From: JBBSVE01 sp038233815
Lineage (GTDB): Bacteria > Pseudomonadota > Alphaproteobacteria > Rhodobacterales > Rhodobacteraceae
Direction of reading: 5' to 3'
Assembly (NCBI GenBank): GCA_038233815.1
Contig: JBBSVE010000031.1
Span: 1-26,996, forward strand
Length of the DNA stretch: 26,996 bases
The stretch's first letter is position 1. The number at the start of each line of letters is the position of its first letter. Shown piece by piece: positions 6,274 through 14,929 of this stretch. A program made the position numbers and the translations under genes. The notes below the pieces were generated by a model. It did not search any database and had not been told where the DNA came from. It worked only from the letters and a program-made list of their open reading frames with translations.

Positions 6274-7752
6274 TCAGACCGACAGGCAGATGTATTTCAT
6301 CTCCAGATAGTCCTCGATCCCGTGGCGGGAGCCTTCGCGCCCGAGGCCGGACTGCTTCACGCCGCCAAAGGGGGCTACCTCGGTCGAAATGATGCCCGTG
6401 TTCACGCCGACGATTCCGTATTCGAGCGCCTCCTGCACCCGCGTCACCCGGCCGATATCGCGCGCGTAGAAGTAGGCGGCGAGGCCGAAGATCGTGTCGT
6501 TGGCCTTTTCGATCACCTCGGCCTCGGTCTCGAACCGGAACAGCGGCGCCATCGGGCCAAACGTTTCCTCCTGCGCCACCTTCATGTCTCGCGTGACGCC
6601 GGTGAGGATCGTCGGCTGGAAGAACGTGCCGCCCAGATCGTGCCGCTTGCCGCCGGTGACGAGCGTCGCGCCCTGCGCCGTCGCGTTGGCGATATGCTCC
6701 TCCACCTTCTCCACCGCGTCCATGTTGATGAGGGGGCCGAACTCCACCTTTTCGGTCAGCCCGTCGCCCACACTGGTCTTGGCCAGCGCCGCTTTCAGCT
6801 TTTCGGTGAAGGCGTCGAAGACCCCGGCCTGCACGTAGATCCGGTTCGCGCAGACGCAGGTCTGACCGTTGTTGCGGAACTTGCAGGCCATCGCCCCCGT
6901 GACCGCCGCGTCGAGGTCGGCATCGTCGAACACGATGAAGGGCGCGTTGCCGCCCAGCTCCATCGAGCATTTCATCACCTGATCGGCCGCCTGGCGCAGC
7001 AGGATGCGTCCGACCTCGGTGGAGCCGGTGAAGGTCAGTTTGCGGACAGTCGGATTTTCGCAGAATTCCTTGCCGATGTCGGAGGATTTTTTCGACGTGA
7101 TGACCGAGAAGATGCCCTTGGGCAGTCCCGCCCGGTCCGCCAGAACGGCCAGCGCCAGCGCCGAAAGCGGCGTCTCCGCCGCCGGGCGTGCGACGAAGCC
7201 GCAACCGGCAGCAAGCGCCGGCGCGCATTTTCGGGTGATCATCGCGGTGGGGAAGTTCCACGGCGTGATCGAGCCCACGACGCCGATCGGTTGCTTGATG
7301 ACGGTGATGCGCTTGTCGGCCATGTGGCCGGGGATCGTCTCGCCATAGATGCGCTTGGCCTCTTCGCCGAACCATTCGATGAAGGACGCGCCGTAGGCGA
7401 TCTCTCCCTTCGCCTCGGCGAGCGGTTTGCCCATCTCAGCGGTGAGGATCATGGCGAGGTCGTCCTGGTTTGCCATCATCAGGTCGAACCAGGCCCGCAT
7501 CAGGGTGGCGCGCTCCTTTGCGGGACGGGCGGCCCAGGCCTTCATCGCCTCCGCCGCCGCCGCGATGGCGCGCGCGGTCTCGGCCCGTCCCAGATCTGGA
7601 ACCTCGCAGATCGTGTCGCCGCGGGCGGGGTTGACCACAGCGAACGTGGTGCCGTCGTCCGCATCGACCCATTCGCCTGCGACATAGGCCTTGGTGGCGA
7701 GCAGCGATGCGTCCTTGAGCATGGCGCGCAGATTGGTCACGGTGTCGAGCAT
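6274..7752 (-). CDS. gabD: NAD(P)-dependent succinate-semialdehyde dehydrogenase
   Basis: An aldehyde dehydrogenase, most like GabD, which oxidises succinate semialdehyde to succinate in the GABA shunt. The 492-aa product has the cofactor-loop motif PWNF (164-167), TGSTEVG (242-248), the general base Glu265 in MELGGN, and the catalytic Cys299 in NNGQTCVCANR. The usual cofactor-binding Lys of the KPA motif is Arg190 (Ala-Arg-Pro-Ala). I placed the start at ATG 7752 because GAGGGAGG lies 5 nt upstream; an in-frame ATG at 7791 has no such site. No GABA transaminase (gabT) is next to it, so the substrate could also be another semialdehyde such as glutarate semialdehyde. It is divergent from an alpha/beta hydrolase, with 74 nt between starts. 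Confidence 0.9.
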   Translation of the reverse strand: MLDTVTNLRAMLKDASLLATKAYVAGEWVDADDGTTFAVVNPARGDTICEVPDLGRAETARAIAAAAEAMKAWAARPAKERATLMRAWFDLMMANQDDLAMILTAEMGKPLAEAKGEIAYGASFIEWFGEEAKRIYGETIPGHMADKRITVIKQPIGVVGSITPWNFPTAMITRKCAPALAAGCGFVARPAAETPLSALALAVLADRAGLPKGIFSVITSKKSSDIGKEFCENPTVRKLTFTGSTEVGRILLRQAADQVMKCSMELGGNAPFIVFDDADLDAAVTGAMACKFRNNGQTCVCANRIYVQAGVFDAFTEKLKAALAKTSVGDGLTEKVEFGPLINMDAVEKVEEHIANATAQGATLVTGGKRHDLGGTFFQPTILTGVTRDMKVAQEETFGPMAPLFRFETEAEVIEKANDTIFGLAAYFYARDIGRVTRVQEALEYGIVGVNTGIISTEVAPFGGVKQSGLGREGSRHGIEDYLEMKYICLSV

Positions 7753-7826
7753 GGGAGCCTCCCTCATATGGGTATGGGGCATCTGGACCACGGGTCGGGC
7801 GCAAAGTCCAGCAGAGGAGACGTGCG

Positions 7827-8603
7827 ATGAATATGGACCGCGCCTACGCCAACAGCGCCTTCATCCCGGGGTCGGAGGCGCTGCCCGCCCTCTGGGCACA
7901 AAAGGCCGCTGCGTTCCGTGCAAGCCTCGGGTCGCGGGCGGATCTCGGCCGCGCTTACGGCCCCGGCGCGCGGCAGGCGTTCGACCTCTTCTGGCCTGAG
8001 GGGACGCCCGCTGGCCTGATGGTGTTCGTGCATGGCGGCTACTGGATGGAGACCGATCGCTCGCTCTGGTCGCATCTGGCGGCGGGCGCGCTGGCGCGGG
8101 GCTGGGCCTGTGCGATGCCGGGCTACACGTTGGCCCCGGCAGCCCGCATTGGCGCGATCGTGCGCGAGGTCGCGGCGGCGGTGCACGCAGCGGCGGCGCT
8201 GGTGCCCGGTCCGGTGGTCGTTACGGGCCATTCCGCGGGCGGGCATCTGGCCGCACGGATGGGCTGCGCGGACATGGATATGGGACGGGTCGTGCGCGTG
8301 GTCCCGATCTCTCCGATCGCCGATCTGGCACCTCTGGCAGAGACGGCGATGCAGACGGACCTGCGGCTCGACGTCGCCGAGATCGCGGACGAAAGCCCTG
8401 CGCGTCTGGCCCTGCAGCCGGGGATCGCCGCGCATATCTGGGTCGGCGGGCAGGAGCGTCCCGCCTTCCTCTGGCACGCCCGGCTTCTGGCGGAGGCATG
8501 GGACTGCCCTTGGACGGTGGCGCCGGGGCGGCATCACTACGACGTGCTGGACGCGTTGGAGGAACCGGGGAGCGATCTGATGGGGATGTTATTCCCGGAC
8601 TAG
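7827..8603 (+). CDS. alpha/beta hydrolase (kynurenine-formamidase-like)
   Basis: A 258-aa cytoplasmic alpha/beta-hydrolase fold enzyme. The oxyanion-hole motif HGGYW (69-73) and the nucleophile elbow GHSAG (134-138, Ser136) are clear. The closing His is probably H236 or H237 in Gly-Arg-His-His-Tyr-Asp. HGGxW plus this C-terminal pattern is typical of the arylformamidase / esterase-lipase group that includes bacterial kynurenine formamidases, but no tryptophan-degradation gene is nearby, so the substrate is open. The position where related enzymes have an Asp acid reads Gly-Gly-Gln-Glu-Arg-Pro, so Glu may take its place. AGAGGAGA (7813-7820) lies 6 nt before the ATG. It shares the control region with gabD. 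Confidence 0.8.
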   Translation: MNMDRAYANSAFIPGSEALPALWAQKAAAFRASLGSRADLGRAYGPGARQAFDLFWPEGTPAGLMVFVHGGYWMETDRSLWSHLAAGALARGWACAMPGYTLAPAARIGAIVREVAAAVHAAAALVPGPVVVTGHSAGGHLAARMGCADMDMGRVVRVVPISPIADLAPLAETAMQTDLRLDVAEIADESPARLALQPGIAAHIWVGGQERPAFLWHARLLAEAWDCPWTVAPGRHHYDVLDALEEPGSDLMGMLFPD

Positions 8604-8619
8604 CGAGGATCACAATCGC

Positions 8620-8648
8620 TTGATTGTCCGGTGCGATGCGCCTTACGT
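8620..8648 (+). promoter_or_regulatory. possible promoter of the VPLP-CTERM-like gene
   Basis: TTGATT (8620-8625), a 17-nt spacer, and TTACGT (8643-8648), followed 31 nt later by the start codon. It lies just after the hydrolase stop codon. The match is moderate. Confidence 0.35.
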
Positions 8649-8679
8649 GACCCTCGTGCAACCTTTGGAGGTCTCTGGG

Positions 8680-9321
8680 ATGAATGTGATCAAACCGTGT
8701 CTGCTGGCTATCGGACTGTTGGCGCCAATCGGCGCACAGGCCGCGCCTTATATCTACGAGTTCAACTCTGATAATTCGGGGCAGCTGCCGTTTTCGGAGA
8801 CCTTGACGCGAGACGGCGTGTATCAGCCGTATGTTCCATTTTTGAAGGGGACGAGCTTTGACCTCCAATTCCGGCACTCGTATGGCGACCTCTCCAGCGA
8901 CCAGAGTACATATCTGCCATCCCTGATCGAGGAGGATACGCGGATCTCCTTCCGCTATAAGGAAAGGACCGGGGTCGGATTTCCGCTGGACGTTTTTGCA
9001 TATCCGACCAAGACCGAAAGTGGCTTCATGGGGTTCGATGACGCCATTCACAGGATATACAAGAACGGATTCGACGTCTTCTATGGCTTCAATCAGTTCG
9101 GATGCGTCGGTGATGCGGCACTAAATACGTTTCCCAGGCTCGTTACTTTCGAGTCGTTCCTTTACGGATATGGTCCCCGGCCAGGAAGCACGACCTACCA
9201 TATCACAGTGTCTCCGGTTCCATTGCCCCTTGCCCTCGTGACCCTGCTGGGAGGGCTGGTAGGTTTTTCGGCATGGGGTCGAGCGTCCAGCAGGGCGCGC
9301 GCACTTTTCAGTCGCGCTTAA
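8680..9321 (+). CDS. secreted protein with VPLP-type C-terminal sorting signal
   Basis: A 213-aa exported protein that I do not otherwise recognise. It has a Sec signal peptide (Lys at 5, hydrophobic to about residue 17, cleavage probably after Ala-Gln-Ala). The mature domain is rich in Tyr, Phe and Ser. The last 36 residues read Ser-Pro-VPLP, then a hydrophobic helix, then an Arg-rich end. This tripartite tail matches the VPLPA-CTERM signal that exosortase XrtD is thought to process in Rhodobacteraceae, although here Leu follows VPLP instead of Ala. GGAGG (8667-8671) with an 8-nt spacer fixes ATG 8680. By hand count GC is about 56% over 8701-9300, clearly below its neighbours, with many Tyr and Phe codons ending in T. 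The stop TAA overlaps that of the RND permease in TTAA. No exosortase lies in the window. Confidence 0.75.
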   Translation: MNVIKPCLLAIGLLAPIGAQAAPYIYEFNSDNSGQLPFSETLTRDGVYQPYVPFLKGTSFDLQFRHSYGDLSSDQSTYLPSLIEEDTRISFRYKERTGVGFPLDVFAYPTKTESGFMGFDDAIHRIYKNGFDVFYGFNQFGCVGDAALNTFPRLVTFESFLYGYGPRPGSTTYHITVSPVPLPLALVTLLGGLVGFSAWGRASSRARALFSRA

Positions 9322-12300
9322 GGGCTAGACCGCCCGCGGCGAATCGATCCGGGCAACAGGACTAGCGCGGCGGCGTAGGCGACAAGCGTGACAAAGACTG
9401 TTCCTGCAACGAAGAGCAGGAGCGCCGCGGCGAGCGGGGCCTCCGTGCCCGACAGCGCGCGAAGCGGGAGGGGAAGCTGCCCCGTCACCAGCGCCGCGCC
9501 CAGAGTGGCGGCGAAGGCCCCCGCGAGGGCCAGTGCCGTCGCCCCCAGAATCGCCCTCGCGCGGCGCGCGCGGGGGCTTCGAGCCCCCACCGCAAAGCGC
9601 AGAGCGCCGATCTGGCGGGCGATATCGGTCTGAACGGCCAGCACCGCCGGCACCAGAAGCAGGACGAGGATCAGCCCGAACCCCAGCCCGTAGCAGAGCG
9701 TGATAACCGTCGGGCGCAGGAACTCCGCCTGGCTCGACCCCTCGTAGAGGAGCGGCGCCAGACCGAGGACGGTGGTCGCCGTGGTCAGCATCACGGGGCG
9801 GAACCGGTCGCACACGCCGTCCACGATGGCGGGCACTAGCCCGCGCTTTTCCGCATATTCGTCGATGGTGGAGACGAGGACGATCGAGTCGTTGATGATG
9901 ATCCCGGTCATCCCGATCATCCCCACGATGGAGAACATCGAGAGCGGCACCCCCCACCATGCATGCCCCCAGATCGCGCCGATAAGCCCGAACGGGATCA
10001 CCACCATCACAACGACGGGGCGGGTCCAGCTCGAGAACACCCAAGCCAGGATCATGTAGATGCCCAGAAGGCAGAAGATCAGGCCCAGTTGCGCGTCGCC
10101 CAGAAACTCCGCCTGCTGCTCGGCCAGTCCCGACTGGCGGGTGGTGATGCCGTAGTCGCGCTCCAGCTTCGGCAGGATCCGGGTCGCCAGTGCCGCCTGT
10201 ATCGCCTCGGCGCGGGCGGGATCGTCCTCCGCCAGATCGCCGGTCACGGACACGATGCGCAGACCGTTCTCGCGCCGGATGGTGGAAAAGCCTGTCCGAC
10301 GTTCGACCGTCACGAGGTCGGCCAGCGGGACGTAGGTGCCGCTCGTGCCCTTCAACTGCACCGAATCGAGGAAATCGGCCGTCAGTTCGCCGTCTGGCAC
10401 CTCCACCCGGATCGTGGCGGAGCGCAAGCCATCGGGGTAGGTCGCGGCTTCGATCCCGTTCAGCCGGTCGCGCAAGGCCCGGCTGAGCGCATCGACGGAA
10501 AATCCCAGCGCCTGACCCTGCGGGGTGAGCGACAGGATCAGCTCCTCCTTGTCGTAGGCGAGGCTGTCCTCCAGCCCGGACGCTTCGGGGAAGGTCGAAA
10601 GCTCGGTCTTCAACGCCTCGGCCGCGGCCTTCAGCACGTCGGCATCCGCGCCGGAGAGGTCGACTGACAGCGCGTCGCCGCCGGGGCCGTAGTGCCCGCC
10701 GCGAAAACTCAGCTCCTCCAGCAGCGGCGTGGGGCGGATCTCGGCCTGCAGCGCCTCGACGTAATCCGATGCGGTCCAGCTCCGCGTGTCGGGGTCCGAC
10801 AGCTCGACCGAGATCCCGCCGAGCTGGTCGGCATCCTTGGTGTCGGCGCTGGCGAGCCCGCGCCCCGAACTGCCGCCGATCTGCGCCATGGTGAAGGTGC
10901 CGGGAGGGGCGCCATATTTCGCGGTGAAGGCGGCGGATACGGCATCGGTCGCGCGCTGCACCTCGTGCATCATGGCCATCGTATCGTCGCGCCGCGCCCC
11001 CGGCAGCATGGCGAAATTGCCCGAGACGGTGCTCTGCTCCGGCGCGTTGAAAAAGCGGAAGGGCAGGGCGCCCGACACCACCTGCGCGATCTGGCTCATC
11101 AGCAGAAGGATCGCAAGCGCAATGACCGGAAACCGCGCCGTGATCGCCCCCGCGACGGCGGGCCGGATCACCCGCCGGGTCAGCCAGTCAAGACCGCGGT
11201 TCATCCGGCGCGACGGCCAGTCATACCATTTACCGCCCGGCGTGGTGTCGAGCGCGTGCTTCATATGGCTCGGCAGGATCAGGAAACACTCGACAAGGCT
11301 CGCCACCAGCACTGCGATCACGGTAAACGGGATGTCGGAGATGAGGGAGCCGAACCGCCCCCCGATGGCGACGAGGCCCGCAAACGCGATCACGGTGGTG
11401 ACGGTGGAGGCGACGACCGGCATCCACATCCGCTGGGCCGCGCGCTCGGCCGCGACGACCGGCGTCTCGCCCAGCACCTTGGCGCGAAAGTCGGTATGCT
11501 CGCCCACCACGATGGCATCGTCGACCACGATCCCCAGCGTGATGATGAGCGCGAAGAGCGAGATCATGTTGAGCGTGAGGCCGAAGGCATACATCACCGC
11601 GATGGCCGCCAGCATGGAGACCGGGATCCCCGCCGCGACCCAGAGTGCGGTGCGCGCGTTGAGAAACAGGAACAGGAGCCCCACCACCAGCACCAGCCCT
11701 TGTGCCGCGTTGGTGAGCAAAAGCCGCAGGCGGCCGGAGATCAGCTCCGCCCGCGCATGGGCAAGCTGCAGCGTGACCTTCGGCGGCAGGACGCTCTGCA
11801 TCCGGGTCACGACGTCCTGCACTTCCGCCTGCATGCGGATCGCGTCGCCGGTGGCGTTCCGGTTGACCCGGACGGTCATGGCGGGATCGGGGCCGACGAA
11901 TCGTGCCTCCGACCGGTCGGCCGTCTCCACCCGGACGGTCGCCACGTCACCGATGGTCAGGCGCGTGCCGTCCCCCCCGAGCCGCAGGGTGAGGGCGGCA
12001 ATATCCTCCGCGCTGCGTCGCTCAGTCCCGGTGCGGACCCGCGACGCGCCATTGGAGACATCGCCGGCCGGCGCGCTCTGCACCTCGGCGGCGATGGCGG
12101 TCGCGATATCGGCCATCGTGATGTCGTAGCGGATGAGGTTCGCCGACGGCACCTCGACCACCGTTTTCGGTGCCGCGAGGCCCCGGATCGAGGTGCGGGT
12201 GATGCCTTGTGCGTAGAGCCTGCGGACCAGATCGTCGGCGAACCGGCCCAGCTGGTCGATGGAGACGGGGCCCGCGATCACCACGTCCGTCACCCGGTCG

Positions 12301-12713
12301 CGCCACGCGCCGCGCCGGACCTCGGGCGGGTCGACCTCCTTCGGCAGGGTCGTCACGGCATCGACCGCCGTCTGCACCTCCTCCGACGCGCGGGTGAGAT
12401 CGAAGCCCGGCTCGAACTCCAGCGTGATCGACGCGCGCCCTTCGGAGGCATAGGCATGCGTGTCCGTCACCCCGTCGATGGTCAGGAGCGAGGGCTCCAT
12501 GACCTGCACGATGGCGCGGTCCACATCCTCCGCCCCCGCACCCGGCCACCGGACGGACACGGTGACCTCCGCTATCTCCACATCCGGGAAGAACTGCGCG
12601 CGGATCCGGGTGGTCGCGGCGATTCCCGCCACGATCATCACCAGAAGGACGAGGTTCGACAGCGTCCGGTGCCGGGTGAAATAGGACAGCATGCCTGAAG
12701 GCGTGCGCGACAT
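9318..12713 (-). CDS. RND-family efflux permease with C-terminal two-helix extension
   Basis: An inner-membrane proton-driven exporter of the AcrB/MdtB type, 1131 aa. The N-terminus has the first transmembrane helix (about residues 15-35) and then the periplasmic porter region starting Arg-Ala-Gln-Phe-Phe-Pro. The proton-relay pair Asp398-Asp399 is present in helix 4 (GIVVDDAIVV). The Lys that AcrB has in helix 10 (K940) is replaced here by Asn941-Asp942 in GIIINDSIVLV. Standard permeases are about 1030-1050 aa; here the chain continues past helix 12 with a basic linker and two more predicted helices (about 1053-1078 and 1093-1121). AGGGGA lies 8 nt before the ATG. It starts 36 nt after the adaptor gene. 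No outer-membrane channel is encoded nearby, so it probably uses one from elsewhere. Substrates are unknown. A long frame on the opposite strand is a shadow. Confidence 0.93.
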   Translation of the reverse strand: MSRTPSGMLSYFTRHRTLSNLVLLVMIVAGIAATTRIRAQFFPDVEIAEVTVSVRWPGAGAEDVDRAIVQVMEPSLLTIDGVTDTHAYASEGRASITLEFEPGFDLTRASEEVQTAVDAVTTLPKEVDPPEVRRGAWRDRVTDVVIAGPVSIDQLGRFADDLVRRLYAQGITRTSIRGLAAPKTVVEVPSANLIRYDITMADIATAIAAEVQSAPAGDVSNGASRVRTGTERRSAEDIAALTLRLGGDGTRLTIGDVATVRVETADRSEARFVGPDPAMTVRVNRNATGDAIRMQAEVQDVVTRMQSVLPPKVTLQLAHARAELISGRLRLLLTNAAQGLVLVVGLLFLFLNARTALWVAAGIPVSMLAAIAVMYAFGLTLNMISLFALIITLGIVVDDAIVVGEHTDFRAKVLGETPVVAAERAAQRMWMPVVASTVTTVIAFAGLVAIGGRFGSLISDIPFTVIAVLVASLVECFLILPSHMKHALDTTPGGKWYDWPSRRMNRGLDWLTRRVIRPAVAGAITARFPVIALAILLLMSQIAQVVSGALPFRFFNAPEQSTVSGNFAMLPGARRDDTMAMMHEVQRATDAVSAAFTAKYGAPPGTFTMAQIGGSSGRGLASADTKDADQLGGISVELSDPDTRSWTASDYVEALQAEIRPTPLLEELSFRGGHYGPGGDALSVDLSGADADVLKAAAEALKTELSTFPEASGLEDSLAYDKEELILSLTPQGQALGFSVDALSRALRDRLNGIEAATYPDGLRSATIRVEVPDGELTADFLDSVQLKGTSGTYVPLADLVTVERRTGFSTIRRENGLRIVSVTGDLAEDDPARAEAIQAALATRILPKLERDYGITTRQSGLAEQQAEFLGDAQLGLIFCLLGIYMILAWVFSSWTRPVVVMVVIPFGLIGAIWGHAWWGVPLSMFSIVGMIGMTGIIINDSIVLVSTIDEYAEKRGLVPAIVDGVCDRFRPVMLTTATTVLGLAPLLYEGSSQAEFLRPTVITLCYGLGFGLILVLLLVPAVLAVQTDIARQIGALRFAVGARSPRARRARAILGATALALAGAFAATLGAALVTGQLPLPLRALSGTEAPLAAALLLFVAGTVFVTLVAYAAALVLLPGSIRRGRSSP

Positions 12714-12749
12714 GGCCTCAGTCCCCTCTGCCGGGGGCGGGACGCCGGG

Positions 12750-14219
12750 TCATCCGCCCATCCGCTGTTCGAGCCTTGTCACGACCTGTTCCGGCACCTG
12801 AGGCTCCGCCAGTTGCGCGAGGATCCGGGCCTTGGCGTCGGGCGGCATGCCGGCGTTGCCCTCCACGTATGCCACGAGGCTCGCGCGGCGTTCCGGCGTC
12901 AGGTCGACCATGCGGGCCGTTTCTTCCGCGCCATCGGCGGGGCTGCGGGGTTCGGGGCGCACCGGCTTGATGCGGATGCCGGTGCCCAGCAGTGGCGTGC
13001 GGACGGCCACCACGTCCCGCCCCGCAACGCCCTCCGCGGCCACGATGACGCTGTCGGACTGGCGCCGCAGGAGCGTGGTGGGGATCGCCTCCAGCCGTTC
13101 CTCCGGTCCGACCGCGAGCAGCGTGTTGTCGGACCCGAGCGCCGTGCCGGGCAGGGTCACGACGTTCTGCATCTCCGGCTCCTCCACCCGGACGGTCACG
13201 AAATCGCCGGGGCGAAAGCCTGCCGCGCGGTCGAGCGTGGCATAGACGAGCCGCCCGGTCTGCCCCGCCTCCACCGATGCGCTGACCCGATCAAGCGTGC
13301 CGCGCGCCGCGATCTGCGCCCCCGCCACCTCCAGCGAGACGGTGAGCCCGGTGGGCAGAAGCGCGCCGTCCGCGTCGATCAACCGGGTGTATTGCGCGGT
13401 CGACAGGCGGAACGACACCTCAAGTGCCGCTGGGTCGATCAGATCGCCGATCCGTTCGTTCGCCGACAGAATCCGGCCCGCGACCACCGACACCGCCGAG
13501 AGCGTGCCGTCGAAGGCCGCATAGAGCCGCGTTTCGCGCAACGCCCGTTCCGCCTCCGCCAGCGTGATGGATTGTCGGGCAATGGCGGTGGCGGCCTGAT
13601 CGACGCGCGCCGCTGCCGCATCGAGGGCGGCGCGCCGCGACAGCACCGACTGGTCCGCGACCGATGCGGCGAGCGCCGCCGTCTCCACGCCCGCGTCCGA
13701 TCCGACGCGACGGGTCTTGAGGTCGCGCTGGCGTTGCAGCGCCTGCTCTCGCAGCGCCGCCTGCGCCTCGGCCGCAGCCAGATCGTCGCGTGCGAGCAGG
13801 AGGCCCCGGTCGGCGTCGCGCGCCTCCGCCTCCGCACGGCCCATGTCAGCTTGCGCTATATCGCGCACCGCCGTCGCGTCGGCGGGATCCAGCGTCATCA
13901 GCAGATCGCCCGCCGTTACATGGCCGCCGTCCTGAAAGGTCGGTGCCAGCGCCTTCACGGTGCCGGCACGCGGGCTTCGCAGCTCCAGCGTCCGGCTGGA
14001 CCGGATTTCCCCGAACGCGCTCAGGATCGGGGCGACGGCGGCGGCCTTCGCGGTCACGACGTTGGCGGTGAAGATCCGTTCGCGCGCGGGCGGCGGCGGC
14101 TTGCCTCCCGCCATGCGCGTCGCGATGGCGCTGGCCACGATCTGGCCCGCGACGGCCAGCAGGCCGATGGTCAGCGCCGTCAGCATCAGGCCGACGAGGG
14201 AGCGTCTGAAAAAGCGCAT
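12750..14219 (-). CDS. RND efflux periplasmic adaptor (membrane fusion protein)
   Basis: A 489-aa HlyD/AcrA-type adaptor that joins the RND permease to an outer-membrane channel. It has an N-terminal membrane anchor (about residues 9-35, after Arg-Arg), a first half-lipoyl segment (SPRAGTVKALAPTFQDGGHV, near 82-101), a long Ala/Arg/Asp-rich coiled-coil hairpin (about 115-225), the second lipoyl half (YAAFDGTLSAVSV) and beta-barrel parts. Residues 419-489 form an extra C-terminal segment: a Pro-rich linker, then helices including LTPERRASLVAYVEG, which ordinary adaptors lack. The start at 14219 has AGGA 10 nt upstream. It is the first gene of a two-gene efflux unit; a 150-nt gap with an inverted repeat separates it from moaB upstream. 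Confidence 0.9.
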   Translation of the reverse strand: MRFFRRSLVGLMLTALTIGLLAVAGQIVASAIATRMAGGKPPPPARERIFTANVVTAKAAAVAPILSAFGEIRSSRTLELRSPRAGTVKALAPTFQDGGHVTAGDLLMTLDPADATAVRDIAQADMGRAEAEARDADRGLLLARDDLAAAEAQAALREQALQRQRDLKTRRVGSDAGVETAALAASVADQSVLSRRAALDAAAARVDQAATAIARQSITLAEAERALRETRLYAAFDGTLSAVSVVAGRILSANERIGDLIDPAALEVSFRLSTAQYTRLIDADGALLPTGLTVSLEVAGAQIAARGTLDRVSASVEAGQTGRLVYATLDRAAGFRPGDFVTVRVEEPEMQNVVTLPGTALGSDNTLLAVGPEERLEAIPTTLLRRQSDSVIVAAEGVAGRDVVAVRTPLLGTGIRIKPVRPEPRSPADGAEETARMVDLTPERRASLVAYVEGNAGMPPDAKARILAQLAEPQVPEQVVTRLEQRMGG

Positions 14220-14285
14220 CAGGCGCGGTCCTGCATGGGGGCGTCCTTCAAGGGGGCGTCGGTCGTCGTCGCGTGGCGAGGATCT

Positions 14286-14316
14286 GCAACCATATGGGCC
14301 GATGCGGCCCGGTTGC
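14286..14316. promoter_or_regulatory. two-part inverted repeat upstream of the efflux genes
   Basis: GGGCCG-ATG-CGGCCC (14296-14310) is a perfect 6-bp inverted repeat. It is framed by GCAACC (14286-14291) and GGTTGC (14311-14316), which are also perfect complements, with an ATAT insert on the left side only. It lies 67-97 nt before the adaptor start, where an operator or attenuator for the pump would be expected. No regulator gene is adjacent. Confidence 0.4.
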
Positions 14317-14369
14317 TATCGTGACGAACGCCGCGCGTGCGATATTCCGTCGATCACGGCCCCAAAAGG

Positions 14370-14909
14370 TCATTTGCGTCGCAGATGCTCGTCCAGCCGC
14401 GGCATGATCTCCACGAAGTTGCAGGGCCGGTGGCGATAGTCGAGCTGCCAGCGCAGGATCTCGTCCCACGCATCGCGGCAAGCACCGGGACTGCCGGGGA
14501 GTGCAAAGAGGTAGGTGCCCCGCGCGACGCCCCCGGTGGCCCGGCTCTGCACCGCCGAGGTGCCGATCTTGGCCATCGAGATATGAGTGAAGACAGTGCC
14601 GAAAGCCTCGATCTCCTTTTCATAGACGTCGCGATGCGCCTCGATGGTCACGTCGCGCCCGGTGAGGCCGGTGCCGCCGGTCGACAGGATCACGTCGATC
14701 CCCGCGTCGTCGCACCACGCCCCCAGCCTGTCCGCGATGGCCCGGCGGTCGTCCTGCACGATGGCGCGGGCGGCGAGGGAATGGCCCGCGTCCGTCAGCC
14801 GCTGGACCAATGTGTCCCCGGACCGATCGTCCGCGGATGTGCGGCTGTCCGACACGGTGAGCACCGCAATCCGCACGGGCAGGAACTCTCTGGCGGGATC
14901 GAGGGGCAT
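14370..14909 (-). CDS. moaB: molybdenum cofactor biosynthesis protein B (MoaB/MogA fold)
   Basis: A 179-aa MoCF-fold protein of molybdopterin metabolism; MoaB/MogA proteins bind molybdopterin and MogA adenylylates it. The diagnostic Gly-rich loops are there: ILSTGGTGLTGRDVT in the middle and GVARGTYLFALPGSPGA towards the end. The early strand RIAVLTVSDSRT is also typical. The frame is open upstream to 15053, but that part lies inside the uracil-DNA glycosylase gene and the family begins near ATG 14909. There is no clear ribosome binding site; the glycosylase stop lies only 20 nt upstream, so translational coupling is likely. Whether it acts like MoaB or MogA cannot be decided from the sequence. 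Confidence 0.93.
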   Translation of the reverse strand: MPLDPAREFLPVRIAVLTVSDSRTSADDRSGDTLVQRLTDAGHSLAARAIVQDDRRAIADRLGAWCDDAGIDVILSTGGTGLTGRDVTIEAHRDVYEKEIEAFGTVFTHISMAKIGTSAVQSRATGGVARGTYLFALPGSPGACRDAWDEILRWQLDYRHRPCNFVEIMPRLDEHLRRK

Positions 14910-14929
14910 GGCGGGACCGAGGGTGAGGA

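Noticed and set aside
10692..12698. 668-codon plus-strand frame opposite the RND permease
   Set aside because: Its sequence is His/Arg/Asp-rich without any recognisable domain, and the permease on the other strand is unmistakable.
9318..14219. A complete tripartite efflux operon
   Set aside because: No outer-membrane channel gene is present; only the adaptor and permease are encoded.
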